IMG/VR virus record: IMGVR_UViG_3300023296_001269
Location: 1-53,377 of that record
Source of the DNA: a virus
DNA: 53,377 nt
Direction: 5' to 3' (one strand)
The notes under the pieces were generated by a model that had not been told where the DNA came from, ran no database searches, and saw nothing but the letters and a program-made list of their open reading frames with translations. Both the position numbers and the translations under genes were made by a program. Shown here piece after piece: positions 28,556 through 38,669 of this stretch (its first letter is position 1; each line of letters begins with the position of its first letter).

Positions 28556-31033
28556 TTATTCCCCTTTCCCGTTGCTATGTCCGCGTTGGGATTTACAGGC
28601 CATGAAATCAAACCACACAGGACGTTCCCCTGCCGCCCATAGTGATTTAACAAATTGCCAATCTCCTGAGTTTTTAGCATCCCAGGCTTGTCTGTGTGTG
28701 TCCCATAATTTTTTACTTATAATTACAGAGAAACTAGGAATCGTAGCATGTTTAGGCAACCATTTTATTCCAAAGGGTATTGGGTACTGCTTATTACGGA
28801 TTTTTGTGCGAACCATCACCCAATCTGGGTATCCCTGTGCGACGATAAATTCACTTAATTTTTCTACATACGTTTTATCGCAGATCATATCATCATCGTC
28901 GATAATCTGCAGATAATTCCCGGCGTATTCAAAACCATCTGCCAGCATTTTATTTGCGCCTGCGATACCGATTTCGCCGGGAGACGGCAAAAGCACGTGC
29001 TCGTACTTCGCACTTGTCTGTACGGCTATAGATTTTTTTAATACCTGTAACGCGGCTGGGCGGTTCGGGTGCACCCTCGTTACGATGGAGAGCGATGGTG
29101 CCCCCGCAGTTGTCCGGTTATGCCGACTTGCCTCAATAGACAGGTTGTTACGATTTATAGCGTGTTTCTTAAAACTGTAATGATGCACGTGGGCTGCGTA
29201 CGCATTGTTCGCTACAAGCAATCGCCACCCTTTTTCTATGGCCCGCTCACACCATTCATCATCCGCCCCTAACCCGTAGGCAAAATTTTCATGGGTGTTT
29301 TGCAACCCTATTGCAGTAATGGCTGTGCGGCGGATAAGTGTGCAAAAGAAGGGCAGCATTTCTTCTTCAGAGGTGCTTTCATTTATGCATAACGACGCCC
29401 CCTCTTTTGCACTTCTTGGGTCCTGCGGGGGCCGAAGAAGGCCTGCCTTCTCACGACGAGATTTCTGTTGGATAGATAACTTCCCTCGATCACAGGTAAG
29501 GGGGTTAATCGCCGCAATGTTTGTGTCACTGGTTAGCCAGTTTTTTAGCGTACTGAGGCATTTGGGGCCGATGAAACAATCGTTATTCAATAGTAATACG
29601 TAAGCATACCCCGGAGTGGTAAATCCGATGTTGCAGGCACGATGAAACCCGACAGGGGCACTAAATTTTTGCACCGTAAGTGGGACGTTTAACTCATGTG
29701 CGTGGTTAGCAATTTTTTCGGCTACTCCGTCCTGGCTGGCGTCGTCTATATACAGGACATCATAGGCAATGTCCGCGTATTTATGTAAATGCTCCAAACA
29801 TTTCATTGTCATATCCGCACAGTCTTTTGCGGGAATAACAATAAGCGTCTTTTCTTCTGCCACCCCTAATACTTTGCGTATGGCGACACCTGCCTCTTTT
29901 TCTCCCGCTAAGATCCCTTTGGCCCACCGGCTTATCTTGTTTAATTTGGCAATGCGCGCGGGGCACTTACAGGGACGGCCCAGCCATTTATTTACTCTCG
30001 CCTGCGTAATACCGACAGAAGATAATGCGGCTGATACTTGATCACCCAGTTCATTTCCTGTTTGTTTTTTTGGTAACAATAAGCGAGTGGCGTCAAAAGC
30101 ATCCCCTTTATAACTAATGGCCACGGGGTGTTTTGGGTTGTGCATAGAACTCTGTTCCCCGCGATGCTGTACTAAACTGGGATAATGCACATACTCATAG
30201 ATACCCTGTTTTTTTAATGAATCCACTATGCCCCCATCTACTGACCAAGTGGATTTTTTTCCTCTTGGTTTGTTTATCATATGGCTAGCGGTTAGTAATT
30301 TTCTCGTAACCTCGTTTGAGAATACCAGTGCCACCGCCCCTAGCCCACGTTGGTTTGATTTATAAAATCCCGTAAAGTCAGCAGGTGCGTTCGCCTCATT
30401 GACGGGAAAAGTATATAGATTCAAATAGCCTTTCTCTGGTATCTTTATTCCGTCAAGATACGTCCGCAAATTTCGGTAACAGCTCATATCGTCTTGAAAA
30501 ATAGCATAGCGAGCGGCCTGCGGGTCCCGCAGGTACAGCTCTATTAACGACAGATACCAGTTTGCGAATGTTTTAACTTGCGGGAATCGGGCGGTGATAT
30601 GTAATTTATATTTACCGTATTGTTCTTCTGCGGCGATAGGGGGCATCCCGTCAACAAATAAGCGGGGGGAAGGGAACCCACCATGTTTTAAAGCCTGTAT
30701 TGTTTTTGGGAGTAACAGGTCTGCGCGGGTTTCTACTGTAGTTATACCGTAAGCCCACCTGATCTTTTTTTGGGGTTTGTCTATTTTTCTTTTAGGAACA
30801 ATTATTTTGGCTTTTGGCGGGCCACTTGTTGCAAGCGATACAGGAGTGCAATCTTGTTTGTCATCTTTCCCTTGTTCCCATTGTTCCCAGTATTTCAACC
30901 CTGCATCAGCGGTATCTGCAGTTAAACTACATAGGTCATATTTCCGTTTTGTTTTAAGTACGCAATGCCTGGCACACTGAAAAGGAAAAGAAGTAGGGTT
31001 GCAAGAACAATGCGGGTTGTTTTTCTGCGACAT
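28556..31033 (-). CDS. Three-domain glycosyltransferase
   Basis: 825 residues (ATG 31033, with GGAGTGATTG; TTG at 31036 is not needed). Domain 1 (about 90-330): RWAYGITTVETR, AIFQDDMSCYRN with a D-D motif and a VHYPSLVQHRGEQSS end. A linker carries RPCKCPARIAKLNKISRWAK, a C-x-C unit. Domain 2 (about 395-620): TLIVIPAKDCADMT, YIDDASQDGVAEK, LLLNNDCFIG, GADDEWCERA: a clear GT2 domain. Domain 3 (about 660-815): SIVTRVHPNRPAALQVLKK, LQIIDDDDMI: a second GT2-like domain. It would therefore add several sugars. The N-terminal 70 residues have a Cys cluster. Confidence 0.82.
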   Translation of the reverse strand: MSQKNNPHCSCNPTSFPFQCARHCVLKTKRKYDLCSLTADTADAGLKYWEQWEQGKDDKQDCTPVSLATSGPPKAKIIVPKRKIDKPQKKIRWAYGITTVETRADLLLPKTIQALKHGGFPSPRLFVDGMPPIAAEEQYGKYKLHITARFPQVKTFANWYLSLIELYLRDPQAARYAIFQDDMSCYRNLRTYLDGIKIPEKGYLNLYTFPVNEANAPADFTGFYKSNQRGLGAVALVFSNEVTRKLLTASHMINKPRGKKSTWSVDGGIVDSLKKQGIYEYVHYPSLVQHRGEQSSMHNPKHPVAISYKGDAFDATRLLLPKKQTGNELGDQVSAALSSVGITQARVNKWLGRPCKCPARIAKLNKISRWAKGILAGEKEAGVAIRKVLGVAEEKTLIVIPAKDCADMTMKCLEHLHKYADIAYDVLYIDDASQDGVAEKIANHAHELNVPLTVQKFSAPVGFHRACNIGFTTPGYAYVLLLNNDCFIGPKCLSTLKNWLTSDTNIAAINPLTCDRGKLSIQQKSRREKAGLLRPPQDPRSAKEGASLCINESTSEEEMLPFFCTLIRRTAITAIGLQNTHENFAYGLGADDEWCERAIEKGWRLLVANNAYAAHVHHYSFKKHAINRNNLSIEASRHNRTTAGAPSLSIVTRVHPNRPAALQVLKKSIAVQTSAKYEHVLLPSPGEIGIAGANKMLADGFEYAGNYLQIIDDDDMICDKTYVEKLSEFIVAQGYPDWVMVRTKIRNKQYPIPFGIKWLPKHATIPSFSVIISKKLWDTHRQAWDAKNSGDWQFVKSLWAAGERPVWFDFMACKSQRGHSNGKGE

Positions 31034-31036
31034 CAA

Positions 31037-32665
31037 TCACTCCGTTATAAACACATAAAAGCCACATTGGAAAGGTGCTGGCGGATCATAATTGTCCCCG
31101 TCGTCAGAAAAACATTCTAAGAGTACCCCGTTCCAGGTTACTTCAAATTGTTTATCAATCGGGAAACAGGTGCCTGCCTCTATTTCACTGGTTGCCTCGA
31201 ACCCCATGGTGGGGCCGTTTACAGGGTCGGGGCACCCGTAAACATATAAATGGCCTAACCCTGTCGTAGGCACTAATTGAAATACAAGTAACATCGGTCC
31301 TGCGTCAATGACACCTTGACCGTACCATAGACATCCAAGATCTCCCTCATATACCCCAGTCAGGGGGATAGATCCGGTTTGTCCTTTACTGAAACAAACA
31401 TTCGGAACTGCAGGTGCAACCACTTCTGCGTTTAATGAACCAGGTACGTCCCGACATTTACATTGGCAAGTGTTCTCATTACAACCGCCGCATTCCCAAC
31501 ATGCGATCGTTATTGTTTCGTATTCGTTTAATTGTATTGTTTCATTTAATTCTGGACAAGTTTCTAGCAAAATTGAGGTTGTAGTTGTGACGCCGCCAGC
31601 CCCTGTTCCGGTTCCGGTACCGGTACCTGTCCCTGTACTTGTAGCAATCGTGGAGGATGCGAGAAGTTCACATTGGCCTGTATCTTCATTTTTATGGAAT
31701 TTTAAAGAGATGCCCACAGTACACTCGCCCGGCTGGCTCATGTCTAAAACAACAGGAACAGGGTTATTGTCTAAATCCCCTAAATCATGTGCGTGGCTAT
31801 TTGCGATAAAGTTGATACCCCAGCCGCCTGTCCCGTCGTACGATGCCCTGCCCCGCTGAGTGCAAGACATGAAATCCCCGGTACCTGTACCGGTGCCCGT
31901 GCCCGTGCCAGTGCCAGTGCCGATATCTTCAGTCGGTCCGGTATATGACCAAGTGATACATACATCTTTACAAATGCACTTACAGCCCCAGCACCCGCAC
32001 TCCTTTGCCATGGGCACTGTGCCTGTGCCAGCGCCGGTTCCGCTGGTAGTAGTTAATGGTTTAGGATACACGCGGTCGATGCAATAAGCAGTTACGCTGT
32101 AGGACGCAGTACAGTCTCCGTCATTACAGTCTGCTGCATTAACCTCCCACTCGAACTCCATTCCGCCAGTTTGGGAGAAACCTGTTCCGGTATCTCCGTT
32201 ACAGTTACTAGTGTATTTTCCCATGGCTATGCATTGGTCTTCTATACCAGTACCTGTCCCGGTACCTGTTCCGGCGACCGTGCCGGTACCTGTTCCGGTG
32301 CCCGTGCCGGTATCTGTTCCGTGCCCACTAGTACAAGATGCTCTGAAACACGCATAACACGTATCCGTTAGTCTGTCATAATAAATGTAGATCTCGAACG
32401 GGATGCGAATACTGCCACAACCCAATGTGCCGTGGAAGCTATTTGTTGCCTCGTCGTAAATAGAGTATGTATAGATGGTGTCGCTACACCCGCAATCGTC
32501 AGTATTTGGGCACACCGTAGATATGTCGGGTTGTAAAATCAGGCATATTGCTTGACAAATTTTAGTGCAGCAACATGGTTCTCCCGCGTCTGCCCCACAT
32601 TTTTTACAACAACAAAGCGATGCCTTATTCCGCGACTCTCGAGTATTTTTGCAATCACCAGCCAC
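31037..32665 (-). CDS. Cys-rich structural protein with Gly-Thr tracts
   Basis: 542 residues from the GTG 32665 (GAAGAGGG upstream). A start at 32749 would overlap the upstream gene by 95 nt. The N-terminus has a dense Cys segment (CCCKKCGADAGEPCCCTKIC). Four Gly-Thr tracts (TGTGTGTGT-type), each 10-20 residues, separate four beta-looking, Cys-containing segments. On DNA they are CCGGTACCGGT-type runs. Such GT repeats are flexible and can carry O-glycans; that is a hypothesis. Repeated modules and position between the repeat protein and the GT genes suggest an adhesin or fibre. Confidence 0.6.
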   Translation of the reverse strand: MAGDCKNTRESRNKASLCCCKKCGADAGEPCCCTKICQAICLILQPDISTVCPNTDDCGCSDTIYTYSIYDEATNSFHGTLGCGSIRIPFEIYIYYDRLTDTCYACFRASCTSGHGTDTGTGTGTGTGTVAGTGTGTGTGIEDQCIAMGKYTSNCNGDTGTGFSQTGGMEFEWEVNAADCNDGDCTASYSVTAYCIDRVYPKPLTTTSGTGAGTGTVPMAKECGCWGCKCICKDVCITWSYTGPTEDIGTGTGTGTGTGTGTGDFMSCTQRGRASYDGTGGWGINFIANSHAHDLGDLDNNPVPVVLDMSQPGECTVGISLKFHKNEDTGQCELLASSTIATSTGTGTGTGTGTGAGGVTTTTSILLETCPELNETIQLNEYETITIACWECGGCNENTCQCKCRDVPGSLNAEVVAPAVPNVCFSKGQTGSIPLTGVYEGDLGCLWYGQGVIDAGPMLLVFQLVPTTGLGHLYVYGCPDPVNGPTMGFEATSEIEAGTCFPIDKQFEVTWNGVLLECFSDDGDNYDPPAPFQCGFYVFITE

Positions 32666-35168
32666 ACGCGCCCTCTTCACAACAAAGGTTTTCAATAATC
32701 CATTTACAGCCGTTATCCCCGCCGCCCGGCCAAAACTCACTGGAACCACTGCCTAGATCTTTCCAGGACGCACTGCTGGACGTTATTGTATCTACTGCCA
32801 TATATTTAGCCCACCCTTTTCGGCCTATAAGATCACCTTCCGGCTCGTTAAGGTTACACCCCACAAAATCATACACTCTAATTGTATTATTGATATCTTC
32901 ATCTGGTAAAACACCACTACCGCAATTGCGCCCAAGTACCTGTGCGTCTGCGTAAACTTCGCTCTCGCTACAGTTTACGGATATTATCTGAATAATGGCA
33001 CTAGGGGTACCTCCTGCAGGGAAGGTGAAGTCAAATGTAAAATCCATATCTACTGCACATATTGGCTCACAGGGTGTGCCCAGGTTGTTCTGTACGGCAA
33101 CAATCGTCACTTCGGCATCAGGAGTTCCGGTGGTTGTAAGGACCGTGGTCGTGGCATCTGTCTGGAACGTAGGACAAGGGATAGGCACCTGTGGGAACAT
33201 GAAGTCAAAATCAAAATCAAAGTCTAGTAAACAAGACGGCCGACAAGACGGGCCACCCTGCGTGGGTGTGATTACTACCCCTGCATTTACGCTGGGTAAG
33301 CCCCCGCACTGGATATATGCACTGGACTCTGAAGAAGCATAAGAAGACGTGAGATACAGATACCCTACAGTTGCGGACGCGCTCCCCTCTACATACGGGC
33401 ACGGTACTAATGGCGGTGGGATCACAAAGTTGAAATCAAAATCAAAGTCTACTGCACAAGATGGATTACAGGAGTCCCCTACGTTTGCTGTGGTTATAAC
33501 CACGCCTACTGAAGCGGACGGAGCCCCGTTGCAGTTTTCCCCGTCTTCCGTTACTTGTGTAATATTGGTAACGGCATCGGCTGTAAATCTGGGACAGGGT
33601 GGCGGAGGTACTGGGATAACAAAGTCAAAGTCGAATGTGAACTCGCACGCGCTACTATTGCTCAGAGTAGCGGTATTTTTTGTGACCTGAATAGCTACAG
33701 ATGGTTGTGCGTCACAAGCTGTTGAGCCAGTGATAACAGTAACCTCCCCTTCTGCGTCTATTACAGGGCAAGGGAGAGGAATAATAAAATCAAAATCGAA
33801 ATCGAATGTGCACTCTGTCGCTTCTTCACAGCTGCCCACTGATGCGGTTGTATTTGTAACAGTTACAGTTACGTCAGGGGCCCCACCGTTTGTCACAGTC
33901 AATCCTGCTTGCGCTTCCAGTGTAGGGCAAGGGGGCACAGGCACTGGGATATTGAAATCGAAATCGAAATCGAATGTACAAGTAGGGGCGTCGGTGTCGC
34001 TGTCACTGCAGTTAGGAGGAGGTGTAGTATTTGTGGCTGTGATTGTAACGCCCGGAGCGGCGTCGCAGGTCGCAGCCGCTACAGTTACGCTCCCCCCAAG
34101 AGTAAACTCTGGGCACGGAGGTTGCGGTACTGGAATATTGAAATCAAAGTCGAACTCGTATACACACGGCATTACAGCGCTGCAACTTGACTGCACTGAA
34201 GGGGGCACTTTTGTAACAAGTAGGGTTACAGCGGGTGCGCCTCCGCAATCGGCCGCGGGGTGCGTCACCCCAATACTGGCGGATCCCCTTATGATAGGGC
34301 AGGGTATTGGAATATTGAAGTCAAAATCAAATTCGTACTGGCACGGTTGAATAGAAGAATTGCTGTTGCAGCTGGAATTAGATACTTTGGTAACAGTGAT
34401 CTCTACGCCAGGGCCCTCTATAGAACAACTGCGATCTCTTCCAATAGTTACTCCCCCACCGGCTGTTATAACAGGGCAGGGTACTGGGATGTTGAAATCG
34501 AAGTCGAACAAAAACTCACAAGGCTGGATGGATGAGTCACTTCGGCAGCTGGAATTAGATACCTTAGTAATCGTAATTTCTACACCGGGTCCTGCCACAG
34601 AGCAGTTGCTTTGTCGCCCAACAGTTACTTCACCCGCTGCTTTTAAAATAGGGCAGGGTATCGGGATGTTGAAATCAAAGTCAAACTGGTATTCACAAGG
34701 CGTTGCCGCATCGCAGCTGCCGCTATTTAAGTTTGGTTGTTTAGTAACTGTGACTGCGACCCCGGGCCCCGCTTCAGAACAATTACTTTTCCGCCCGATG
34801 GTGACCTCACCGCCGCCGCTTATAGTAGGGCAGGGAATCGTAGGGGGCGGCAGCGCTATATCAAAATCAAAATCTAGGTTTATATGACAGGACCCGCAGC
34901 TGTCTATTTGGGTAACGGTAGTCTCCACGTCGAAACGCCCCGGGGTGCACGGTGTGCCCCCATAACCTGCGGAACCTGTAGCCGCCACCTCTATTACGGG
35001 ACAAGGGATCTTCTGCGGAGGAGGATCAAATGGGATTGGGATTTCTGGGCAATCAAATATAGGCGGAGGCGCAGGCAGAATACTGCACTCACTGACGAAC
35101 CTGAAGTTAGCAGTAGGCACGTAAGGTACAGAGCAATTATTCTGATTAAATAGTGGAGGTTGCGACAT
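32655..35168 (-). CDS. Tail fibre-like protein with 11 FDFDF repeats
   Basis: 837 residues starting MSQPPLFNQNNCSVPYVPTA (AGGAT upstream). A Pro-rich head precedes 11 degenerate repeats of 55-70 residues, each ending FDFDFNIP[IV]PxPCP (later ones vary, with the last FDFTFPAGG) and carrying V-T-[VI]-x-x-[KN]-type strands with two or more cysteines. A short C-terminal domain follows, with SASWKDLGSGSSEFWPGG. Repeats with repeated hydrophobic/acidic strands and Pro ends resemble phage fibre shafts. A disulphide or metal role for the cysteines is unclear. Confidence 0.65.
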   Translation of the reverse strand: MSQPPLFNQNNCSVPYVPTANFRFVSECSILPAPPPIFDCPEIPIPFDPPPQKIPCPVIEVAATGSAGYGGTPCTPGRFDVETTVTQIDSCGSCHINLDFDFDIALPPPTIPCPTISGGGEVTIGRKSNCSEAGPGVAVTVTKQPNLNSGSCDAATPCEYQFDFDFNIPIPCPILKAAGEVTVGRQSNCSVAGPGVEITITKVSNSSCRSDSSIQPCEFLFDFDFNIPVPCPVITAGGGVTIGRDRSCSIEGPGVEITVTKVSNSSCNSNSSIQPCQYEFDFDFNIPIPCPIIRGSASIGVTHPAADCGGAPAVTLLVTKVPPSVQSSCSAVMPCVYEFDFDFNIPVPQPPCPEFTLGGSVTVAAATCDAAPGVTITATNTTPPPNCSDSDTDAPTCTFDFDFDFNIPVPVPPCPTLEAQAGLTVTNGGAPDVTVTVTNTTASVGSCEEATECTFDFDFDFIIPLPCPVIDAEGEVTVITGSTACDAQPSVAIQVTKNTATLSNSSACEFTFDFDFVIPVPPPPCPRFTADAVTNITQVTEDGENCNGAPSASVGVVITTANVGDSCNPSCAVDFDFDFNFVIPPPLVPCPYVEGSASATVGYLYLTSSYASSESSAYIQCGGLPSVNAGVVITPTQGGPSCRPSCLLDFDFDFDFMFPQVPIPCPTFQTDATTTVLTTTGTPDAEVTIVAVQNNLGTPCEPICAVDMDFTFDFTFPAGGTPSAIIQIISVNCSESEVYADAQVLGRNCGSGVLPDEDINNTIRVYDFVGCNLNEPEGDLIGRKGWAKYMAVDTITSSSASWKDLGSGSSEFWPGGGDNGCKWIIENLCCEEGACGW

Positions 35169-35176
35169 CCGTGTCG

Positions 35177-36214
35177 TTATCCTGGGGCAGAAGATGATGA
35201 GTTACTGGAACTATCGTCGGTATTAGTATCTAAACATATGATAAAATTGGACAGTGCTTTATTTATAATTAGTGTATTTGCGTGAGAAACATCCTCCTCG
35301 ATTATAATTCCAGTGCCTGCTGTAATTGTAAGATGTGTACCGGATACCCCGTTTATAGATTTAACCACTTCATTACATGCAGGCCCACCAGAATAAAATC
35401 TACTATCTGCTGGCTTCTCTTCCCCAGTGTATCGTGGCACTTCTTCGCAAGGCTCTCCTTCCCCCAGCCCCACACCGGCACTTACGATAATTGCGTTTTT
35501 ATTGTTATCTTGTCGAATATTACAATTGTACCCCTCTTTCCATTTAACATTTCCGGTAATACACGTTGCGATTACTTGCACATCAGTAGCAGCGGTGTCG
35601 CTACTGTTGCTATCACTGCTGCTACTGCTACACATTTCACCGCTCGCCCGTAATCGGGGAGCATTTGCTAAACTGATTGATCGTAAATAAGACGCGGCCA
35701 GGCTTTGTATTCTAGCGGGCTCCACCACCCATAACCCATTATTAAATATAATCTGCTCTCCTGATGATAGTAGGTCCGCCAGGTCAGTCATCGACCCAGT
35801 AACTAAGAAGCCGCGCCATCGTGGTTGTAACGAACATGCCCATTCATCCAAAGGTTCTGCTGTGATAGAGGCGGCGTCTTCCCACTCAATGGCGTGTTCG
35901 TCGTCAAGTAACTCCCGGGTGAATACTAATTGGTGGTTACTTGCGTAAGGGGCTGTAGTGCGGAAATTAAAGGTGAATGTATCGCTGCTGCGGGAAACCG
36001 CATATAAATATACAGTATGGTCGTCTTCCGCGTATTCCGCATCGATCTCCATAATAGCGCCGAAGTCAGTAATAATGGCATGTGGTAAATGCAGCAGTGA
36101 CCCGTCCTCACTGGCTGAGGAGCTAAAGCCCCCCGCTGCTGCGACAGGCTCTGTTCGCGTGATGAATGGGTAATCACGAAATTGGTTGTTATTGTACCAT
36201 GATGGATTTGTCAT
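35177..36214 (-). CDS. Tail protein, YPF/ING-motif family
   Basis: 345 residues. It starts MTNPSWYNNNQFRDYPFITR, the W-x-N-x-N-x-x-R-x-YPF head shared by several genes here. The middle is beta-rich. A poly-Ser linker (about 195-205, SSSSSDSNSSD) is followed by a second domain with a NGVSGTHLTITAGTGII segment, the ING motif seen in its paralogues, and the C-terminus has another Ser run. Probably a tail or fibre component; receptor unknown. Confidence 0.55.
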   Translation of the reverse strand: MTNPSWYNNNQFRDYPFITRTEPVAAAGGFSSSASEDGSLLHLPHAIITDFGAIMEIDAEYAEDDHTVYLYAVSRSSDTFTFNFRTTAPYASNHQLVFTRELLDDEHAIEWEDAASITAEPLDEWACSLQPRWRGFLVTGSMTDLADLLSSGEQIIFNNGLWVVEPARIQSLAASYLRSISLANAPRLRASGEMCSSSSSDSNSSDTAATDVQVIATCITGNVKWKEGYNCNIRQDNNKNAIIVSAGVGLGEGEPCEEVPRYTGEEKPADSRFYSGGPACNEVVKSINGVSGTHLTITAGTGIIIEEDVSHANTLIINKALSNFIICLDTNTDDSSSNSSSSAPG

Positions 36215-36226
36215 AATATTTGTCCG

Positions 36227-36991
36227 TTAGGTCGTATCCCCAACTGCTTCGATTACTAGCCCGTGCCCTGAATCATATAACCGTATAATTGTTTGCGCGT
36301 TTAAATGATCCCCGATCGTTATGTTGAAATTACCATACTCGTCTGGTGGGCACCCGTTAATTGTCTTTATAAAAGTAGGGGCGGTGAATAGGTCTATGGG
36401 GGTACAAAGCTGTCGCCTAAATAACGGCTCACCTACTATATCTACTCGTATAATTGTGGGGTCCGCGGGATCTTGCCGCACAACCACCCCGTTATCCCCT
36501 ACGATCATCGCGTCCCCTGTTATAAAATCCCCCTGCTCTGTGACGAGCCCGCGTACCCCAACTGCAGGTGTTGGAATAATGCAACTAGGTACAAACTGCG
36601 TAGCGGCGATTGAGAATACATGAGTGCCGAGAGACCAGGAGCTAAACCGCTGCAGTGTTTCGTTGGCTGTTACGAATAGTCCGGCAGGTCTCCCGTACTC
36701 ATCTACTATGCGTAAATTATCCGGGCCCGTCGCAGGGTCAAAAGTAGCGGTTGCTTTTTCTCTGCGGCTGCGATCGGCCACTGTAATAGTGACTTCCCGA
36801 GACTGCACTACGATTTGCGAAATATACAGGTACCCCGTAAGTACGCCGATAGGATGCAAACTGGCATCCAGGAACATGTCGCGATCAATTACTTGCCCCG
36901 TGTCTGCAGTTAACGTGGCGTTATCCATAAAGGGGTACGCGGTTTCTTGAAACTGGTCCCGAAATTCCGGAAACAAATGATACTCAGGCAT
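36227..36991 (-). CDS. Tail protein, YPF/ING-motif family
   Basis: 254 residues from ATG 36991 (GGAGGGTACAAG upstream), 8-nt overlap with the upstream gene. It begins MPEYHLFPEFRDQFQETAYP then FMDNATL, the YPF-x-D-N-A head. Middle: beta-rich with ITVADRSRRE. End: KTINGCPPDEYGNFNITIGD, the ING-x2-P-x3-GN motif shared with the genes on both sides. No linker of Ser. Probable virion component. Confidence 0.55.
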   Translation of the reverse strand: MPEYHLFPEFRDQFQETAYPFMDNATLTADTGQVIDRDMFLDASLHPIGVLTGYLYISQIVVQSREVTITVADRSRREKATATFDPATGPDNLRIVDEYGRPAGLFVTANETLQRFSSWSLGTHVFSIAATQFVPSCIIPTPAVGVRGLVTEQGDFITGDAMIVGDNGVVVRQDPADPTIIRVDIVGEPLFRRQLCTPIDLFTAPTFIKTINGCPPDEYGNFNITIGDHLNAQTIIRLYDSGHGLVIEAVGDTT

Positions 36992-38669
36992 CTTGTACCC
37001 TCCAGAACTCAAAATCGCTTACTGCTCGATTTGTGTAAACCCCGTGGGCCCCGTCTGCCGCATCCCACTGACTGGTAAGCACGGTGAAGCTAACTTGCGG
37101 CCATGCGGCGTTGGTTACACTATTTACTACCACGCTAATTTGTGTGTTTCCGCCTCCGGCGTCTGTACATGTGGCGGAGATCTCATACCAATCTGTGAGC
37201 GAGAACGGCACCCCGGGGGAGACGGAGTTTTGGATGATCAAGATAGTGCCGTTATAGCGGAGTAGCTCAATCTTATTGGAATCTCTATTTAATTGTACCA
37301 CAAAATATTCGTATCGCGGTTGTGTGAACGGTGCTACTAGGTGGTAGTTAAGTACTACTCCGGCATTTTGTCTTGGGCCGCTATTTTTGAATTGACACCA
37401 AACAAGGACCTGTGTGTCAAGAGTGGCAGCAACACCGCAATCGTCCCAAAGCATTATATTTTTTCGTGATTTGTTTGTTAGGCGTAACGCTCGGGATTCT
37501 CCTGCGGAACAGCCGGAGGCTAAAGAGACGCTGGATGATAAGGAGATGCTATTTACATAATCGATGCATGCTGGCAGCGGGCATATTTCTGTTTCAGGCG
37601 CGTCAGAAACAACTAAAGCATATCCTCCAACTATGAGGCCCCAGCTGGCGTGAATGGTGTCTCCGTTAAAACAATCGATAAACGGCAACCCCTCACAAGC
37701 CTCAGAGGACGCGGATGCGGATTCACTAGGGGGAGTGACGGGGCCCACAGATTCACTACTAATAGATTCTAAGGAGGCACTACTGAGGGATTCACTGCTT
37801 GATGAAGAGGCAGAGTCGCAGTAGTCATCCCCTTCTGTCACTCTGTTATCCTGCGTGGTGCAAACGTCACCGATTCCGATAGACTGATCCAGTGTAACCC
37901 CTGCATACTCACTGCCGCATGAGTCATAAGGACCTGCAACAAACCCACGAAAGTCAATGGTGATATTTCCATTGCAGTCAGGGGATACCCCGTTAATAGT
38001 TTCTATTCCAAGTCGGCTACAGTTTTGGCTTTCTGGGCGGACGCCGCAAGGCCCGATGTAATCAGAGAGGACATTACGGACAGAGGTAGGATTCACTAAT
38101 CGAATCACAATAGCTGATGTCTCTTCCCCCTCAATAGATGTCTCTTCTTTAACAATTTCAATATCTGTTCCCGCAGCTAACGTGACTAACCCGGTCAAAC
38201 TATCTGCACGTTTATATTTTCTCATCGTGGGGACGGGTAACGCGGCATAGGGGCTGGCTATTTTTGGTAACAACAATCCCTGTGCTGGCGTGGTAAAACG
38301 GGCGGCGTAAGGCTCATCCGTGTCTTCGAATGCAATGAACCCCCCAGTGCCGGGGTACATTGCTTCCAGTGCGTAATATTTATAACGGTCGACCGGTTGT
38401 GGAATGGTGACAGATGCAATTGGCGTAAAGTTTGTCGTGGCTACCGGGCTGTCTGCCCCCAGAATAACCACGGTTACGATATTGGCGGTAACAGTGATAC
38501 CCCCCACAAAAGCATACTGTCCTGCTGCTTCCGGCCACCGTAAATTGACGTCTACTATTATGTCTGTCTTAAAAGACGTACCATCATCGCTAACACCGGT
38601 GGCGTTATCATCCAAAGGGTACTTCTGTTGCGCCCTTGCGTTTAACCAGTTTTGTCCCTGCGTGGTCAT
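36984..38669 (-). CDS. Tail protein with Ser linker and lectin-like end
   Basis: 561 residues. Head WLNARAQQKYPLDDNATGVS (about 8-27) matches the YPF/YPL family. INGVSPDCNGNITIDF lies at 225-240. A long Ser/Glu linker (about 286-322) follows. The C-terminal domain (about 345-560) has repeated beta strands such as RYEYFVVQLNRDSNKIELLR and NTQISVVVNSVTNAAWPQVS, a layout of ConA-like lectin/LamG folds, which suggests sugar binding. Start overlaps the preceding TAATG. Confidence 0.6.
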   Translation of the reverse strand: MTTQGQNWLNARAQQKYPLDDNATGVSDDGTSFKTDIIVDVNLRWPEAAGQYAFVGGITVTANIVTVVILGADSPVATTNFTPIASVTIPQPVDRYKYYALEAMYPGTGGFIAFEDTDEPYAARFTTPAQGLLLPKIASPYAALPVPTMRKYKRADSLTGLVTLAAGTDIEIVKEETSIEGEETSAIVIRLVNPTSVRNVLSDYIGPCGVRPESQNCSRLGIETINGVSPDCNGNITIDFRGFVAGPYDSCGSEYAGVTLDQSIGIGDVCTTQDNRVTEGDDYCDSASSSSSESLSSASLESISSESVGPVTPPSESASASSEACEGLPFIDCFNGDTIHASWGLIVGGYALVVSDAPETEICPLPACIDYVNSISLSSSVSLASGCSAGESRALRLTNKSRKNIMLWDDCGVAATLDTQVLVWCQFKNSGPRQNAGVVLNYHLVAPFTQPRYEYFVVQLNRDSNKIELLRYNGTILIIQNSVSPGVPFSLTDWYEISATCTDAGGGNTQISVVVNSVTNAAWPQVSFTVLTSQWDAADGAHGVYTNRAVSDFEFWRVQDA

